Shown here: positions 43,459 through 52,169 of the stretch, piece after piece | Position numbering within the stretch: the stretch's first letter is position 1 | How the letters are laid out: every line of letters starts with the position of its first letter | Source of the DNA: an uncultured Lachnospiraceae bacterium | Lineage (GTDB): Bacteria; Bacillota; Clostridia; Lachnospirales; Lachnospiraceae | Assembly (NCBI GenBank): GCA_949948735.1 | Contig: CATLGV010000006.1 | Coordinates: 62,001 to 126,000 of the forward strand | Length of the DNA: 64,000 bases | Direction: 5' to 3' | Position numbers and translations under genes: made by a program | The notes under the pieces: model-generated | What the model saw: the letters and a program-made list of their open reading frames with translations, nothing else | The model's database searches: none | Told to the model about the DNA's origin: nothing

Positions 43459-45260
43459 TGAAAAAGAAGCGTAAATTATTCGGCTTTATAGGACAGTCAA
43501 AGATACGAAGACAGCTGTACACGATATATTTTCTGGCTGTCCTGCTGCCGGTAACGCTGATCGGTATCTTTCTGGTCAGCAATACCAGAACACTTTTGAC
43601 CAATTCCCACCGGGATTTGCTGGAATCGGACAATCTGCGCGTGCGGACGATTTTGTTTGAGATCACGACGCAGGTTTACAATATCTCGGAGGAGATCTCC
43701 TTCAGTAAGGAGGCGTCGGCTGTATTGACGGGCAGCTACGCCTCCGGGGAGGAGCTGGTGGCGACAGTCAACCGGGAGGCGTCGGTTGTGGATAATTACA
43801 TGTACAATTATCCCGAAATCGACCAGATTGAGATTTACTGCGATAATCCGACGATGTATGATTACAAGCAGTACCACCGGGTTGACGATGAGATAAGGAA
43901 CACGGCGTGGTACCGGAAGGCAACCGAGCAGTCCGGCGTCTTCTGGGAGGAAATGGTCAGCACGGATAAATATAATAATGAGTATTGGAATCTGTGCCTG
44001 GTGCGCAAGATCCCGCTGGTACATTCGGATTATCATGCGGTGCTGGTGATTCGGGTAAGCGATAATTATCTCAAGACCCGACTGAGCAGCCAGGAGTACC
44101 GAATCTGCGCTTCGGTGGATGACGGCGTGATTTTCTACGCATCAAAGCGGGATGATTACGGGAAGCCCCAGATTATCGATATCGACTATGACGAGAATTA
44201 TTTCCAATATATCGGAAGCAGGAAAATCGAAGAGAAGACCTGCTTTATTGACGTTTCTGAGCTTCATTTGTATCAATCCGATTGCAGGATATATATCGGT
44301 ACGCTCAACGACAAGGCGTATGATAATATTCAGAGTATTATCAGGATCTGCGTCATTATTATCGTGCTTTCCATTCTTGTGCCCGGCGTTCTGGTGCATT
44401 TCTTTACGGGATATTTTACGAAGCGGATTGACACGCTCCGGCATGTCATGCATCAGGCGAGCAATGAGGATTACGAGTTTAAGGAGATTGTCCGCGGGGA
44501 GGATGAGATTTCGGAGGCCTTTGCCGATTTGGGCGTCATGGTGCAGAACATTAAGGAGAAGGACGCGCGGATGTATGAGGCGATGATTAATGAGAAGGAG
44601 CTGATCAACGCCCAGCAGAAGATGGAGTTTAAGATGCTTGCCAGCCAGATTAATCCGCATTTCCTGTACAATACGCTGGAGACGATTCGCATGAAGGCTT
44701 ATACGGCGGGAGACCGGGAGGCTGCGACTGCGATCAAGCTTCTCGGGAAATCCATGCGGTATGTCCTGGAAAATAACGGCACCACGTTTACGGCCCTCAA
44801 AAATGAGCTGGATCATATTGAGATTTACATGAAGATTCAGAAGCTGCGGTTTGGCGAAAAATTTGATTATACGATTCGGATTGGCGAGGGCATCGATGTG
44901 AATCAGTGTATGGTGCTGCCGCTGATTTTGCAGCCGGTTGTGGAAAATGCCATTCTTCACGGGCTGGAGGAGCGGGAGCTTGGCGGTATGGTGACAATCG
45001 ACATCGGGCACTGCGATACCGGTATCCGCATTGCGGTCTCCGACAACGGATGCGGGATGGAGCTGGAGGCGCTGCAGTGCCTTCGGCAGGATATTGAACA
45101 GAAAAATCCGCAGAAGAAGGAGAGCATCGGTTTGTACAACATCAATCAGCGCGTCAGGCTCTGCTACGGGGAGGCCTATGGCATGGCGATAACATCACAA
45201 CCCGGTACGGGAACGACAGTTTCACTGATTTTGCCGGAAGAGATACAGCATTATGTATAG
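43458..45260 (+). CDS. YesM-type sensor histidine kinase
   Basis: 600 residues: membrane helix at about 18-36, an extracytoplasmic sensing domain of about 250 residues, a second helix (IIRICVIIIVLSILVPGVLVHFF), a HAMP domain, then a kinase core. The core has phospho-acceptor His401 (SQINPHFLYNTLETI) and an ATPase domain (PLILQPVVENAILHG, SDNGCGM). Such kinases pair with YesN-type AraC response regulators and control sugar-transport genes. A matching regulator is encoded at 50501-52078 on the other strand. The start overlaps the rhaD stop (TAATG), so kinase synthesis is tied to rhamnose catabolism. Confidence 0.94.
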   Translation: MKKKRKLFGFIGQSKIRRQLYTIYFLAVLLPVTLIGIFLVSNTRTLLTNSHRDLLESDNLRVRTILFEITTQVYNISEEISFSKEASAVLTGSYASGEELVATVNREASVVDNYMYNYPEIDQIEIYCDNPTMYDYKQYHRVDDEIRNTAWYRKATEQSGVFWEEMVSTDKYNNEYWNLCLVRKIPLVHSDYHAVLVIRVSDNYLKTRLSSQEYRICASVDDGVIFYASKRDDYGKPQIIDIDYDENYFQYIGSRKIEEKTCFIDVSELHLYQSDCRIYIGTLNDKAYDNIQSIIRICVIIIVLSILVPGVLVHFFTGYFTKRIDTLRHVMHQASNEDYEFKEIVRGEDEISEAFADLGVMVQNIKEKDARMYEAMINEKELINAQQKMEFKMLASQINPHFLYNTLETIRMKAYTAGDREAATAIKLLGKSMRYVLENNGTTFTALKNELDHIEIYMKIQKLRFGEKFDYTIRIGEGIDVNQCMVLPLILQPVVENAILHGLEERELGGMVTIDIGHCDTGIRIAVSDNGCGMELEALQCLRQDIEQKNPQKKESIGLYNINQRVRLCYGEAYGMAITSQPGTGTTVSLILPEEIQHYV

Positions 45261-45346
45261 AATTGCAGGTAATATTAAAAAGGGAGTAAAAAAAGTGCTG
45301 TAAATTTAATCAATTTTTTTCTGTATTTTTATAAATATTTTCCTTT

Positions 45347-45398
45347 TATAATAAAGCTATCACGAAGCTGCAAGGCTGGTGGTGGCTTTGTTTTATTC
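45347..45398 (+). promoter_or_regulatory. TATAAT box and stem-loop ahead of the permease operon
   Basis: TATAAT at 45347-45352 has no clear -35 box. Directly after it AAAGCTATCAC (45353-45363) pairs with GTGGTGGCTTT (45379-45389, two G-U), followed by GTTTTATT. It may be the terminator of the rha operon, an activator-dependent promoter, or both; the sequence does not decide. Confidence 0.4.
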
Positions 45399-45422
45399 TG
45401 AAAGAAGGAAGGGTGTAGAGAT

Positions 45423-46859
45423 ATGAACAAGGAAAAGATTGCGGATAAGCTGTATATCGTATTCCGAATCCTCTGTATCGCAGCGTTGATCGTATTGTTT
45501 GTCCCCGCCTTTAATCCTGCGAGAATCAGTGATTTGGTTCCAAAGACGTCCTCCGTATTTACCTGCGGGACCTCTTACGGAACGCTTACACAGAATTTTC
45601 TCCGGGCATTTAACAGAGGCTGGGTCGGCACATTGACGATGCAGATGGTATTTGGCGGATGCCTGTGCATGATTATCGGGTTTGTGGCGACTGCCGCGGG
45701 CGGATGCATGTCCTTAGGCACCAACAAGCTCAAAAAGCTGGGTGCGCTTCCCTCGGTAATCGGTGCGGCAGTGGCGTTGGCAGGCTGCCTTATGATTAAC
45801 TGGGCGGCCAATGACATTCAGGGCACACCGAATCCGGACAGAGTGGTTCCGCTTAAGCCGGCGATGCTTTCATTGTATATTGCAATTTCGGTTTTAATTC
45901 TGGTTTTGTCCGTTGTTATTTTTCTGCTTCTGCCTAAGGTGAAGAAGGAAGAGAAGTGCCATATGGAGACCAAGTATCAGCTGTTTCTGCTGTTTCTGCC
46001 GTTTCTGGCGTTGTGCATGGTGTTCTCCTACCTGCCGCTGCTTGGCTGGAGATACGCGTTCTTTGATTATAAATCGGGCGAAACGCTTACCATGAGTAAT
46101 TTTGTCGGCCTGAAGTGGTTCGGGTTCCTGTTCCAGAACGAGGCGACCCGCGCGGATCTGGTGCGTGTGCTCCGCAATACGCTTGCGATGAGCGGTCTGG
46201 GACTTGCGACAAGCTGGTGTTCGATGGCGTTTGCGATTTTCCTCTGTGAAATCAAGAATCTTAAGTTCAGAAGACTGGTGCAGACCTTTACGACCATCCC
46301 GAACTTCATCAGCTGGGTTCTTGTATATGCGGTAGCGTTTGCAATTTTTTCGACCGACGGTTTTGTCAGCTCCCTGCTGATTAACGCGGGCGTGCTTGAG
46401 AACGGAACGAATTTCCTGATGGATAATTCCCATATGTGGATTAAGATGCTTGCATGGGGAATGTGGAAGGGCCTTGGCTGGAACGCCATCATTTACATAG
46501 CGGCCATCTCCGGTATTGACCAGCAGCTCTATGAGGCGGCCTCCATCGACGGTGCGGGACGCTTCCAGAAGATGTGGAATATTACGGTTCCGAGTCTGAT
46601 ACCGACCTTTATGGTATTGCTGCTGATGGCAATCGCGGGTATTTTGAGCAACGGCATGGACCAGTACCTCGTATTTGAGACCCCGTACAACACCAATACG
46701 ATTACCGTGTTAGATCTTTATGTATATAAGCTGGGTATCAACGGCGGCAGGGTTCCTCTGGCAACTGTAGTCGGCATGTTTAAGTCTGTAGTCAGCGTGG
46801 CATTGTTATTTGGTGCAAATAAGATTTCAAAGACAATCCGCGGCGAGAGCATTATCTAG
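45423..46859 (+). CDS. Carbohydrate ABC transporter permease (LplB-like) with extra N-terminal membrane domain
   Basis: 478 residues. The last 298 (from about residue 181, METKYQLFLLFLPFLALCM) form a normal six-helix LplB/YteP-type permease with the EAA loop LYEAASIDGAGRFQKMWNITVPSL. Before it is an unusual 175-residue domain with three or four membrane helices and small loops rich in Gly and Cys. ATG 45963 begins the permease core and has GGAAGAG before it, so an internal start is also possible. The partner permease follows with 14 bases between. These importers lack their own ATPase gene here and usually use a shared MsmX-type ATPase. Confidence 0.9.
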   Translation: MNKEKIADKLYIVFRILCIAALIVLFVPAFNPARISDLVPKTSSVFTCGTSYGTLTQNFLRAFNRGWVGTLTMQMVFGGCLCMIIGFVATAAGGCMSLGTNKLKKLGALPSVIGAAVALAGCLMINWAANDIQGTPNPDRVVPLKPAMLSLYIAISVLILVLSVVIFLLLPKVKKEEKCHMETKYQLFLLFLPFLALCMVFSYLPLLGWRYAFFDYKSGETLTMSNFVGLKWFGFLFQNEATRADLVRVLRNTLAMSGLGLATSWCSMAFAIFLCEIKNLKFRRLVQTFTTIPNFISWVLVYAVAFAIFSTDGFVSSLLINAGVLENGTNFLMDNSHMWIKMLAWGMWKGLGWNAIIYIAAISGIDQQLYEAASIDGAGRFQKMWNITVPSLIPTFMVLLLMAIAGILSNGMDQYLVFETPYNTNTITVLDLYVYKLGINGGRVPLATVVGMFKSVVSVALLFGANKISKTIRGESII

Positions 46860-46872
46860 GGAGGTGATTGGA

Positions 46873-47841
46873 ATGGCAATGACGAAACAGGAAAAGCTGG
46901 ACCAGAAGGCGGAGAAGCTGTACGAGAAAAAGCATAAGCAAAAATACAGAAGAACACCGTCCGATTGGACCTTTGACATTTTAAATCACGCGTTCTTCCT
47001 GATATTTACGATTATGTGTATCTTCCCGTTCTACTATATTTTTATCAATACGATCAGTAACAATGATCTGGTAAGAAAGGGCGCAATCAACTTCCTGCCG
47101 CAGGGCATTCATTTAAAGAACTACGTGGCAATGTTCAACGTAAACGACGTAGGGACGGCGCTGCTGGTAACGGTAGGACGTACGGTGCTCGGCACGGTGC
47201 TGATGGTAATAGCCTCCGCGTTTGTCGGCTATCTTGTGACAAAGCAGGAGATGTGGGGCAGGAAAATCTGGTACAGGTGTCTGGTTATCACGATGTATTT
47301 CAACGCGGGCCTGATTCCCTGGTATTTGAATATGTCGATGCTCGGCCTGACAAACAATTTCTGGGCATACATTATTCCGGGGGTTGTGGCGCCTTACAAT
47401 ATCATTCTTGTCAAGACGTATATCGAGTCTATTCCGGGTGAGCTGGAGGAGAGCGCAAAGATTGACGGCGCTTCCTATATGACGATTTTCAGAAAGCTGA
47501 TATGGCCGCTGAGTAAGCCGATTTTGGCAACCATCGCGATTTTCGGCGCGGTAGGCAACTGGAACTCCTTCACGGATTCCCTGATTTTGATGCCGGACGC
47601 ACCTGCGCTGCACACCCTGCAGCACAAGCTGTATACATACCTGAACGCGGCGTCCAACTTAAAGAGCGTGATGAATTCCGGCGCGGGAACGATTTCCGGC
47701 GCGGCCGCGACGAACGTATTAAACGCAAAGACCATCAAGTATACGATTTCGATGGTAACGGTGCTGCCGATATTGATGGTATATCCGTTTATGCAGCGGT
47801 ATTTTGAGAAGGGCATTATGCTCGGGGCCGTGAAAGGATAA
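46873..47841 (+). CDS. Carbohydrate ABC transporter permease (LplC/YtcP-like)
   Basis: 322 residues with six membrane helices and the inner-loop motif EESAKIDGASYMTIFRKLIWPL. The start is ATG 46873 behind GGAGGTGA; an extension upstream overlaps the previous gene and is not permease-like. The basic N-terminus (KKHKQKYRRT) is typical of this group. Forms the channel with the preceding permease. Confidence 0.94.
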   Translation: MAMTKQEKLDQKAEKLYEKKHKQKYRRTPSDWTFDILNHAFFLIFTIMCIFPFYYIFINTISNNDLVRKGAINFLPQGIHLKNYVAMFNVNDVGTALLVTVGRTVLGTVLMVIASAFVGYLVTKQEMWGRKIWYRCLVITMYFNAGLIPWYLNMSMLGLTNNFWAYIIPGVVAPYNIILVKTYIESIPGELEESAKIDGASYMTIFRKLIWPLSKPILATIAIFGAVGNWNSFTDSLILMPDAPALHTLQHKLYTYLNAASNLKSVMNSGAGTISGAAATNVLNAKTIKYTISMVTVLPILMVYPFMQRYFEKGIMLGAVKG

Positions 47842-47914
47842 TGAAAAGGGCGCTTTGCCAAACAAAACAATTTTGGTGTTGAATATCGTACAGCACGGTA
47901 TTTTACATAGCTGC

Positions 47915-47934
47915 GTACCCGCATACGCGGGTAC
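47915..47934 (+). other. Stem-loop ahead of the binding-protein gene
   Basis: GTACCCGC and GCGGGTAC form a perfect 8-bp stem with loop ATAC. It lies 18 bases before the start codon of the binding protein and just ahead of its AAGGAGG site. Confidence 0.5.
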
Positions 47935-47952
47935 AGAAAAAGGAGGATTTAT

Positions 47953-49770
47953 ATGAAAAACAAGAAGGCATTATCACTTGTGCTTGCATCAGCGATGGTT
48001 TTTTCGCTGGCGGCCTGCGGTAATTCAACGTCCACATCGACGTCGAATAATGATAACGCGACCGATAATCCGGCGGCAGATACAAGCAGCACAACCACAA
48101 CCACACCGGCAGAGGACACAAAGACGGACGCACCGGCAGCGGACGCTTCCTCGGGAGCGGATCTGTCGGATATTATACCGAGCGAGACCGTAACGCTCAC
48201 GGTATATTCCCAGCTTTCCAACTATGAGGGCGAGCAAATCGGATGGTTTGCCGACATTATGAAGGAAAAATTCAATGTAAAGCTGAATATCATCAGCAAC
48301 GGCGACGGTGTATTCGATACGCGTATGGAGTCCGGGAATTTAGGCGACATCGTGCTTTTTGGCGCGGACGGTGAAGAGTATACCCGCGCGTATTCCAACG
48401 GCATGCTTCTGGACTGGAATGAGGATAACATTCTTTCCGACTACGGCCCTTATATCAAGGAGAACATGGCGGATGCGCTTGATAAAAACGCGGCCATTTC
48501 CGGCGGTACCGTATACGGCTTCGGACATGATGTGGCTTCGTCTGCAGGACAGTACGGAGAGTTTGACTATCATCCGGATATCCGCTACGATCTTTACAAG
48601 GAAGTAGGGAGCCCTGAAATCAAGGAGCTGGAGGATTATGTAGATGTTTTGAAGAAGATGAAGGAGGCCTGCCCGACCTCAGATTCCGGAAAAGAGACCT
48701 ACGGCGTATCGCTCTTTAAGGATTGGGACGGCAACATGGTGATGTTCGCAAAGGCAACCGCGACGAACTTCTACGGGCTGGATGAGTTCCACTTTGGCTT
48801 CTATGACGCGGACAACGGCGAGTTTGAGGACTGTCTGTCAGAGGGCGGCCATTACGAGAGATGCCTGAGATTTTACAACAAGCTTTATCAGGAGGGCCTG
48901 CTGGATCCGGACTCCATGACACAGGGCTATGACGGCTGTATGGAGGATTACCAGGACGGCGGCGCATTCTTCTGTATCTTCAGCTGGATGGGCGCTCAGC
49001 AGTACAATACAGACGAGCATATGTCGGCAGGAAAGAAGATGCTTCCTGTAGCGGCGGAGAACCAGGACACTTTGGTTTACGGCCTTGGACAGACCGGTAG
49101 CAATCGTATCTGGTCCATCGGTTCCAAGTCCCAGTATCCGGAGCTTTGCATGGCAATCATCAATTACCTGTGCACACCGGAAGGAAGACTCGACTATGAG
49201 TACGGCCCGCAGGGCGTATGCTGGGAGTGGCTTGACAACGGCAAGGCGGAGCTGACAGACTTTGGTATGCAGTGCAAATATCTTGCGGCCAGAGAAGACA
49301 AGGTAATGCCGGCTCCTTATACAGGGCTCTGGGATGACGGATGCCCTCAGATGAACAATACGACATGGTCCTTAAATACAACCATCCCGGGCGGCGCTGA
49401 CGGACAGACCTTCAATGCGAAGTATTGGGATAAGTATCTTGCGTTGGAGGTAGACAAGGCAGAGGCAGAGTGGAGAGCGGATATGGGCGTTGACTCCTAT
49501 ACGGAGTACCTGTCAAACTTTGACCACTCGATTTCCGCACCGCACAACTATGCGGAGAGCGCAAAGTCCGACGAGCTTGCGACAACCTGGGAGCAGGTAA
49601 AGACCTGTATCCAGAACGGTTCATGGCAGGCAATCTACGCGGCCTCCGATGACGAGTTTGACACCATCATGGCACAGATGCGCGCGGATGCGGCAAGCTA
49701 CGGCTATCAGGAGTGCATCGACTGGTGCGCGAACGAGGCGTCTCTCAGAAAGGCGGCAGAGATTAAGTAA
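47953..49770 (+). CDS. Extracellular solute-binding lipoprotein (LplA/YtcQ type)
   Basis: 605 residues. The lipoprotein signal ends in VFSLAACGN, followed by a Thr/Ser/Asp-rich linker to about 60, then a family 1 type binding fold. It belongs with the two permeases directly upstream and captures an oligosaccharide at the cell surface. Its size (over 500 residues) is typical for LplA-like proteins that bind longer sugars. The ligand is inferred from context as a rhamnose- or galactose-containing oligosaccharide. Confidence 0.92.
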   Translation: MKNKKALSLVLASAMVFSLAACGNSTSTSTSNNDNATDNPAADTSSTTTTTPAEDTKTDAPAADASSGADLSDIIPSETVTLTVYSQLSNYEGEQIGWFADIMKEKFNVKLNIISNGDGVFDTRMESGNLGDIVLFGADGEEYTRAYSNGMLLDWNEDNILSDYGPYIKENMADALDKNAAISGGTVYGFGHDVASSAGQYGEFDYHPDIRYDLYKEVGSPEIKELEDYVDVLKKMKEACPTSDSGKETYGVSLFKDWDGNMVMFAKATATNFYGLDEFHFGFYDADNGEFEDCLSEGGHYERCLRFYNKLYQEGLLDPDSMTQGYDGCMEDYQDGGAFFCIFSWMGAQQYNTDEHMSAGKKMLPVAAENQDTLVYGLGQTGSNRIWSIGSKSQYPELCMAIINYLCTPEGRLDYEYGPQGVCWEWLDNGKAELTDFGMQCKYLAAREDKVMPAPYTGLWDDGCPQMNNTTWSLNTTIPGGADGQTFNAKYWDKYLALEVDKAEAEWRADMGVDSYTEYLSNFDHSISAPHNYAESAKSDELATTWEQVKTCIQNGSWQAIYAASDDEFDTIMAQMRADAASYGYQECIDWCANEASLRKAAEIK

Positions 49771-49804
49771 TCGCTGTAAATACCTGAAATAAGCTAATTT
49801 TACA

Positions 49805-49829
49805 GAGGCTATCCGGTACGGATAGCCTC
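49805..49829 (+). terminator. Strong stem-loop after the binding-protein gene
   Basis: Perfect 10-bp stem GAGGCTATCC / GGATAGCCTC with loop GGTAC, not followed by a T-run. Likely to stabilise the 3' end of the binding-protein mRNA or to reduce readthrough into the YesL gene. Confidence 0.55.
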
Positions 49830-49877
49830 GTTGGTTATACGCTTATATGGCAGGCAAAGGAAGGACATGGTATCGGG

Positions 49878-50495
49878 ATGAATTTTTTTAGTATTGACGG
49901 CGGATTCTACCGTTTTATCTGCAGATTTATTGATTTGGTGAAGCTGAATCTGCTGTGGCTGCTGTTTTCGGCGCCAATTGTCACAATCGGCGCGTCCACG
50001 GTTGCGGCGTACAGCGTAGCCCTGAAAATGGTGGATGATGAAGAAAGCTATATTGCGCGAAGCTTCTGGAAGGCCTTTAAGGACAATTTCAGGCAGGGGC
50101 TTATGCTGGGCATTATTTTTCTGGCGGCAACCTATGCGATTTATCTGGATTATGAGATTAACAGAGTCTCCGTGGACGGCTCCATGCCGCTCATCATTAT
50201 CGGTATTTTGTCGGTATTTATCTATGTAACGGCAATGCTGTACGCATTTCCGCTGCTGGCGCGCTACGAGAACGGCATTATCGCAACGATTCAGAATTCC
50301 ATGGAGATCTCCAGACGATATTTCGGAAGGACGCTGCTTATCGCTGGGCTGCTGGCGCTGGAGTTTATTGTTTTTAACTTTAACACCATACTGCAGTGCA
50401 TCGGGCTGCTGTTTGGTCCGGCTTTTGCGATGTTTACCGTGTCGGCGTTTTCCAAACGGATTTTCCAGGAAATTGAAAAGGATCAGAAGGCGTAG
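49878..50495 (+). CDS. DUF624 / YesL family membrane protein
   Basis: 205 residues with about five membrane helices and the family start NFFSIDGGFYRFICRFIDLVKLNLLWLL (in part). DUF624 proteins (B. subtilis YesL) accompany YesM/YesN and sugar transporters; their function is not known. It lies behind the binding protein and tail-to-tail with the response regulator gene, 5 bases apart. Confidence 0.88.
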   Translation: MNFFSIDGGFYRFICRFIDLVKLNLLWLLFSAPIVTIGASTVAAYSVALKMVDDEESYIARSFWKAFKDNFRQGLMLGIIFLAATYAIYLDYEINRVSVDGSMPLIIIGILSVFIYVTAMLYAFPLLARYENGIIATIQNSMEISRRYFGRTLLIAGLLALEFIVFNFNTILQCIGLLFGPAFAMFTVSAFSKRIFQEIEKDQKA

Positions 50496-50500
50496 GAGCG

Positions 50501-52078
50501 CTATTCCCCGCGGAGCTGTTTGCGGTATTCCGCAGGGCTGATTCCCACATATTTTTTGAATTTCTTATGGAAATAATCCACATTCTTGTAGCCGACCTGC
50601 TCGGAAATCTCATAGACCTTCAGCGTCTGCTGTTCAAGCAGCTTTTTGGAATGCTCAATGCGCCGGTGGTCTACATAGGAGTTGAAATTCTCGCCGATGG
50701 CCTTGGTAAAGAGCTTGCCGAGATAGGCGCTGTTGTAGCCAAACAGCGGAGCGATGGTTTCCAGTTTAATATTATTCTGATAATTGTTATCAATATAGTA
50801 GAGAATATCGTCAAGAACAGAATCTCTTGAAGAATTTCCGGTTGCATCCATTACAGCCTTGACCTGCTCCGAAAAATATAGGATAATCTCATATAGATAA
50901 TGGCAGTGTTCTATATGATCGATAATCGCGGAGTTGGAGACCGGCGGGAAGGTAATGCGGGAGCTGTTGTAGACGATATGGATGCTCTGCTTCATTTGCA
51001 GAAATAAATCCGTCAAAAACAGCTTTACCTGTTCAATGGTATTCGCGGCGCTGTACAGGTACTGCTCCAGCGAAAAGAGGGTGGAGGCTACCTGCTTGCG
51101 GTTGCCGGTCTGCAGATAGCCGACAAGCGTGCCGCAGTATTCCTGAAGCTTGTCGTCGCTGATGGTATGCTTGGCGGTCATAACGCCGGGCAGCTCCTGC
51201 CAGCCCAGGGTATGCTGTCCCTGAATGCAGAAGAACCGCCGCTGGATTAAGGCGCAGGCCTCCTCGTAGGACAGATAAATCTCGTCAAGCTGATATACGG
51301 GACGGCCGTAGGCAAGAAAAATCGTATCCATGGGGCTTCCTGCCTGCGGCGTGCTTTTTTCGTAATGGGAGAGAAATTCCTCAAAGCGGCGCAGCGCGAA
51401 GGAGCCCTTCAGCAGAATGACGTTCCGGTTGTCCTCCGCGAAGGATTCGAAGGAGTGGTTGCCGCTGTTGGTAATATTTAACAGGTCGGCAAAGCTGTAG
51501 CTTTTGTCCTCCGGCCGGTGCCCGAATTTCTCATAGATAACGACCTGGTAAACATCGGCGGCAAGCTCTATATTCTGAAGCACGTCCGGCTGGTACTGCC
51601 CGGCGGCGTCATAGGTCTTCCAGGTGCCGGTCACAAGCTCATGGAGAATGGTGTCCCTGGCCTTGGTGCGATAGAGCGCGATATGGTCGGATTCCTTATG
51701 CTCTTCCTCAATGGCAAGCCGGATGGCATGAATGGCCTCGAGAAGCTCGTCCTCGTCAAGGGGCTTTGTGAGATAAAATTCCACGCCGTACTTGATGGCG
51801 GCCTGCGCGTAGGAGAAATCGGAGTAGCCGCTGAGAATAATGAATTTCCCGCAATAGCCCTGCTCGCGCGCGATGCGGATAATATCAATGCCGGTGAGCT
51901 TTGGCATGCGGATGTCCAGCAGCACGAGACTGGGCGTATTATGTAAGATCCCTGAGAGCGCCTCCTCGCCGTTGCCGGCTTCGCCGCAGAGTGTGAAGCC
52001 AAGCTGTTCCCAGTCGAGGATGCATTTAAGCCCCTCGCGGATATTTTTTTCATCATCTGCAATAAACAGTGTTTCCAT
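50501..52078 (-). CDS. YesN-type response regulator with AraC DNA-binding domain
   Basis: 525 residues: receiver domain with Asp55 (LVLLDIRMPKLTGIDII) and Lys in FYLTKPLDEDE, a long middle region of about 280 residues, and a C-terminal AraC domain (FGYNSAYLGKLFTKAIGENF, VGYKNVDYFHKKFKKYVGISPAEYR). It is the likely partner of the YesM-type kinase at 43458 and regulator of the transport and galactosidase genes. It has a strong promoter of its own, divergent from the second binding-protein gene. Confidence 0.94.
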   Translation of the reverse strand: METLFIADDEKNIREGLKCILDWEQLGFTLCGEAGNGEEALSGILHNTPSLVLLDIRMPKLTGIDIIRIAREQGYCGKFIILSGYSDFSYAQAAIKYGVEFYLTKPLDEDELLEAIHAIRLAIEEEHKESDHIALYRTKARDTILHELVTGTWKTYDAAGQYQPDVLQNIELAADVYQVVIYEKFGHRPEDKSYSFADLLNITNSGNHSFESFAEDNRNVILLKGSFALRRFEEFLSHYEKSTPQAGSPMDTIFLAYGRPVYQLDEIYLSYEEACALIQRRFFCIQGQHTLGWQELPGVMTAKHTISDDKLQEYCGTLVGYLQTGNRKQVASTLFSLEQYLYSAANTIEQVKLFLTDLFLQMKQSIHIVYNSSRITFPPVSNSAIIDHIEHCHYLYEIILYFSEQVKAVMDATGNSSRDSVLDDILYYIDNNYQNNIKLETIAPLFGYNSAYLGKLFTKAIGENFNSYVDHRRIEHSKKLLEQQTLKVYEISEQVGYKNVDYFHKKFKKYVGISPAEYRKQLRGE

Positions 52079-52119
52079 TTGGAAGCCTCCTCATCAAACG
52101 TACGCAAATCTTTAGTTTA

Positions 52120-52148
52120 AGTATAGGGGAACCCAAATAGATTGTCAA
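52120..52148 (-). promoter_or_regulatory. Promoter of the response-regulator gene
   Basis: Minus strand: TTGACA (52148-52143), a 17-nt spacer and TATACT (52125-52120). Near-consensus. No comparable promoter is seen for the divergent gene, which may need activation. Confidence 0.75.
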
Positions 52149-52169
52149 ACCGAAAACGAGGTAAACGAA

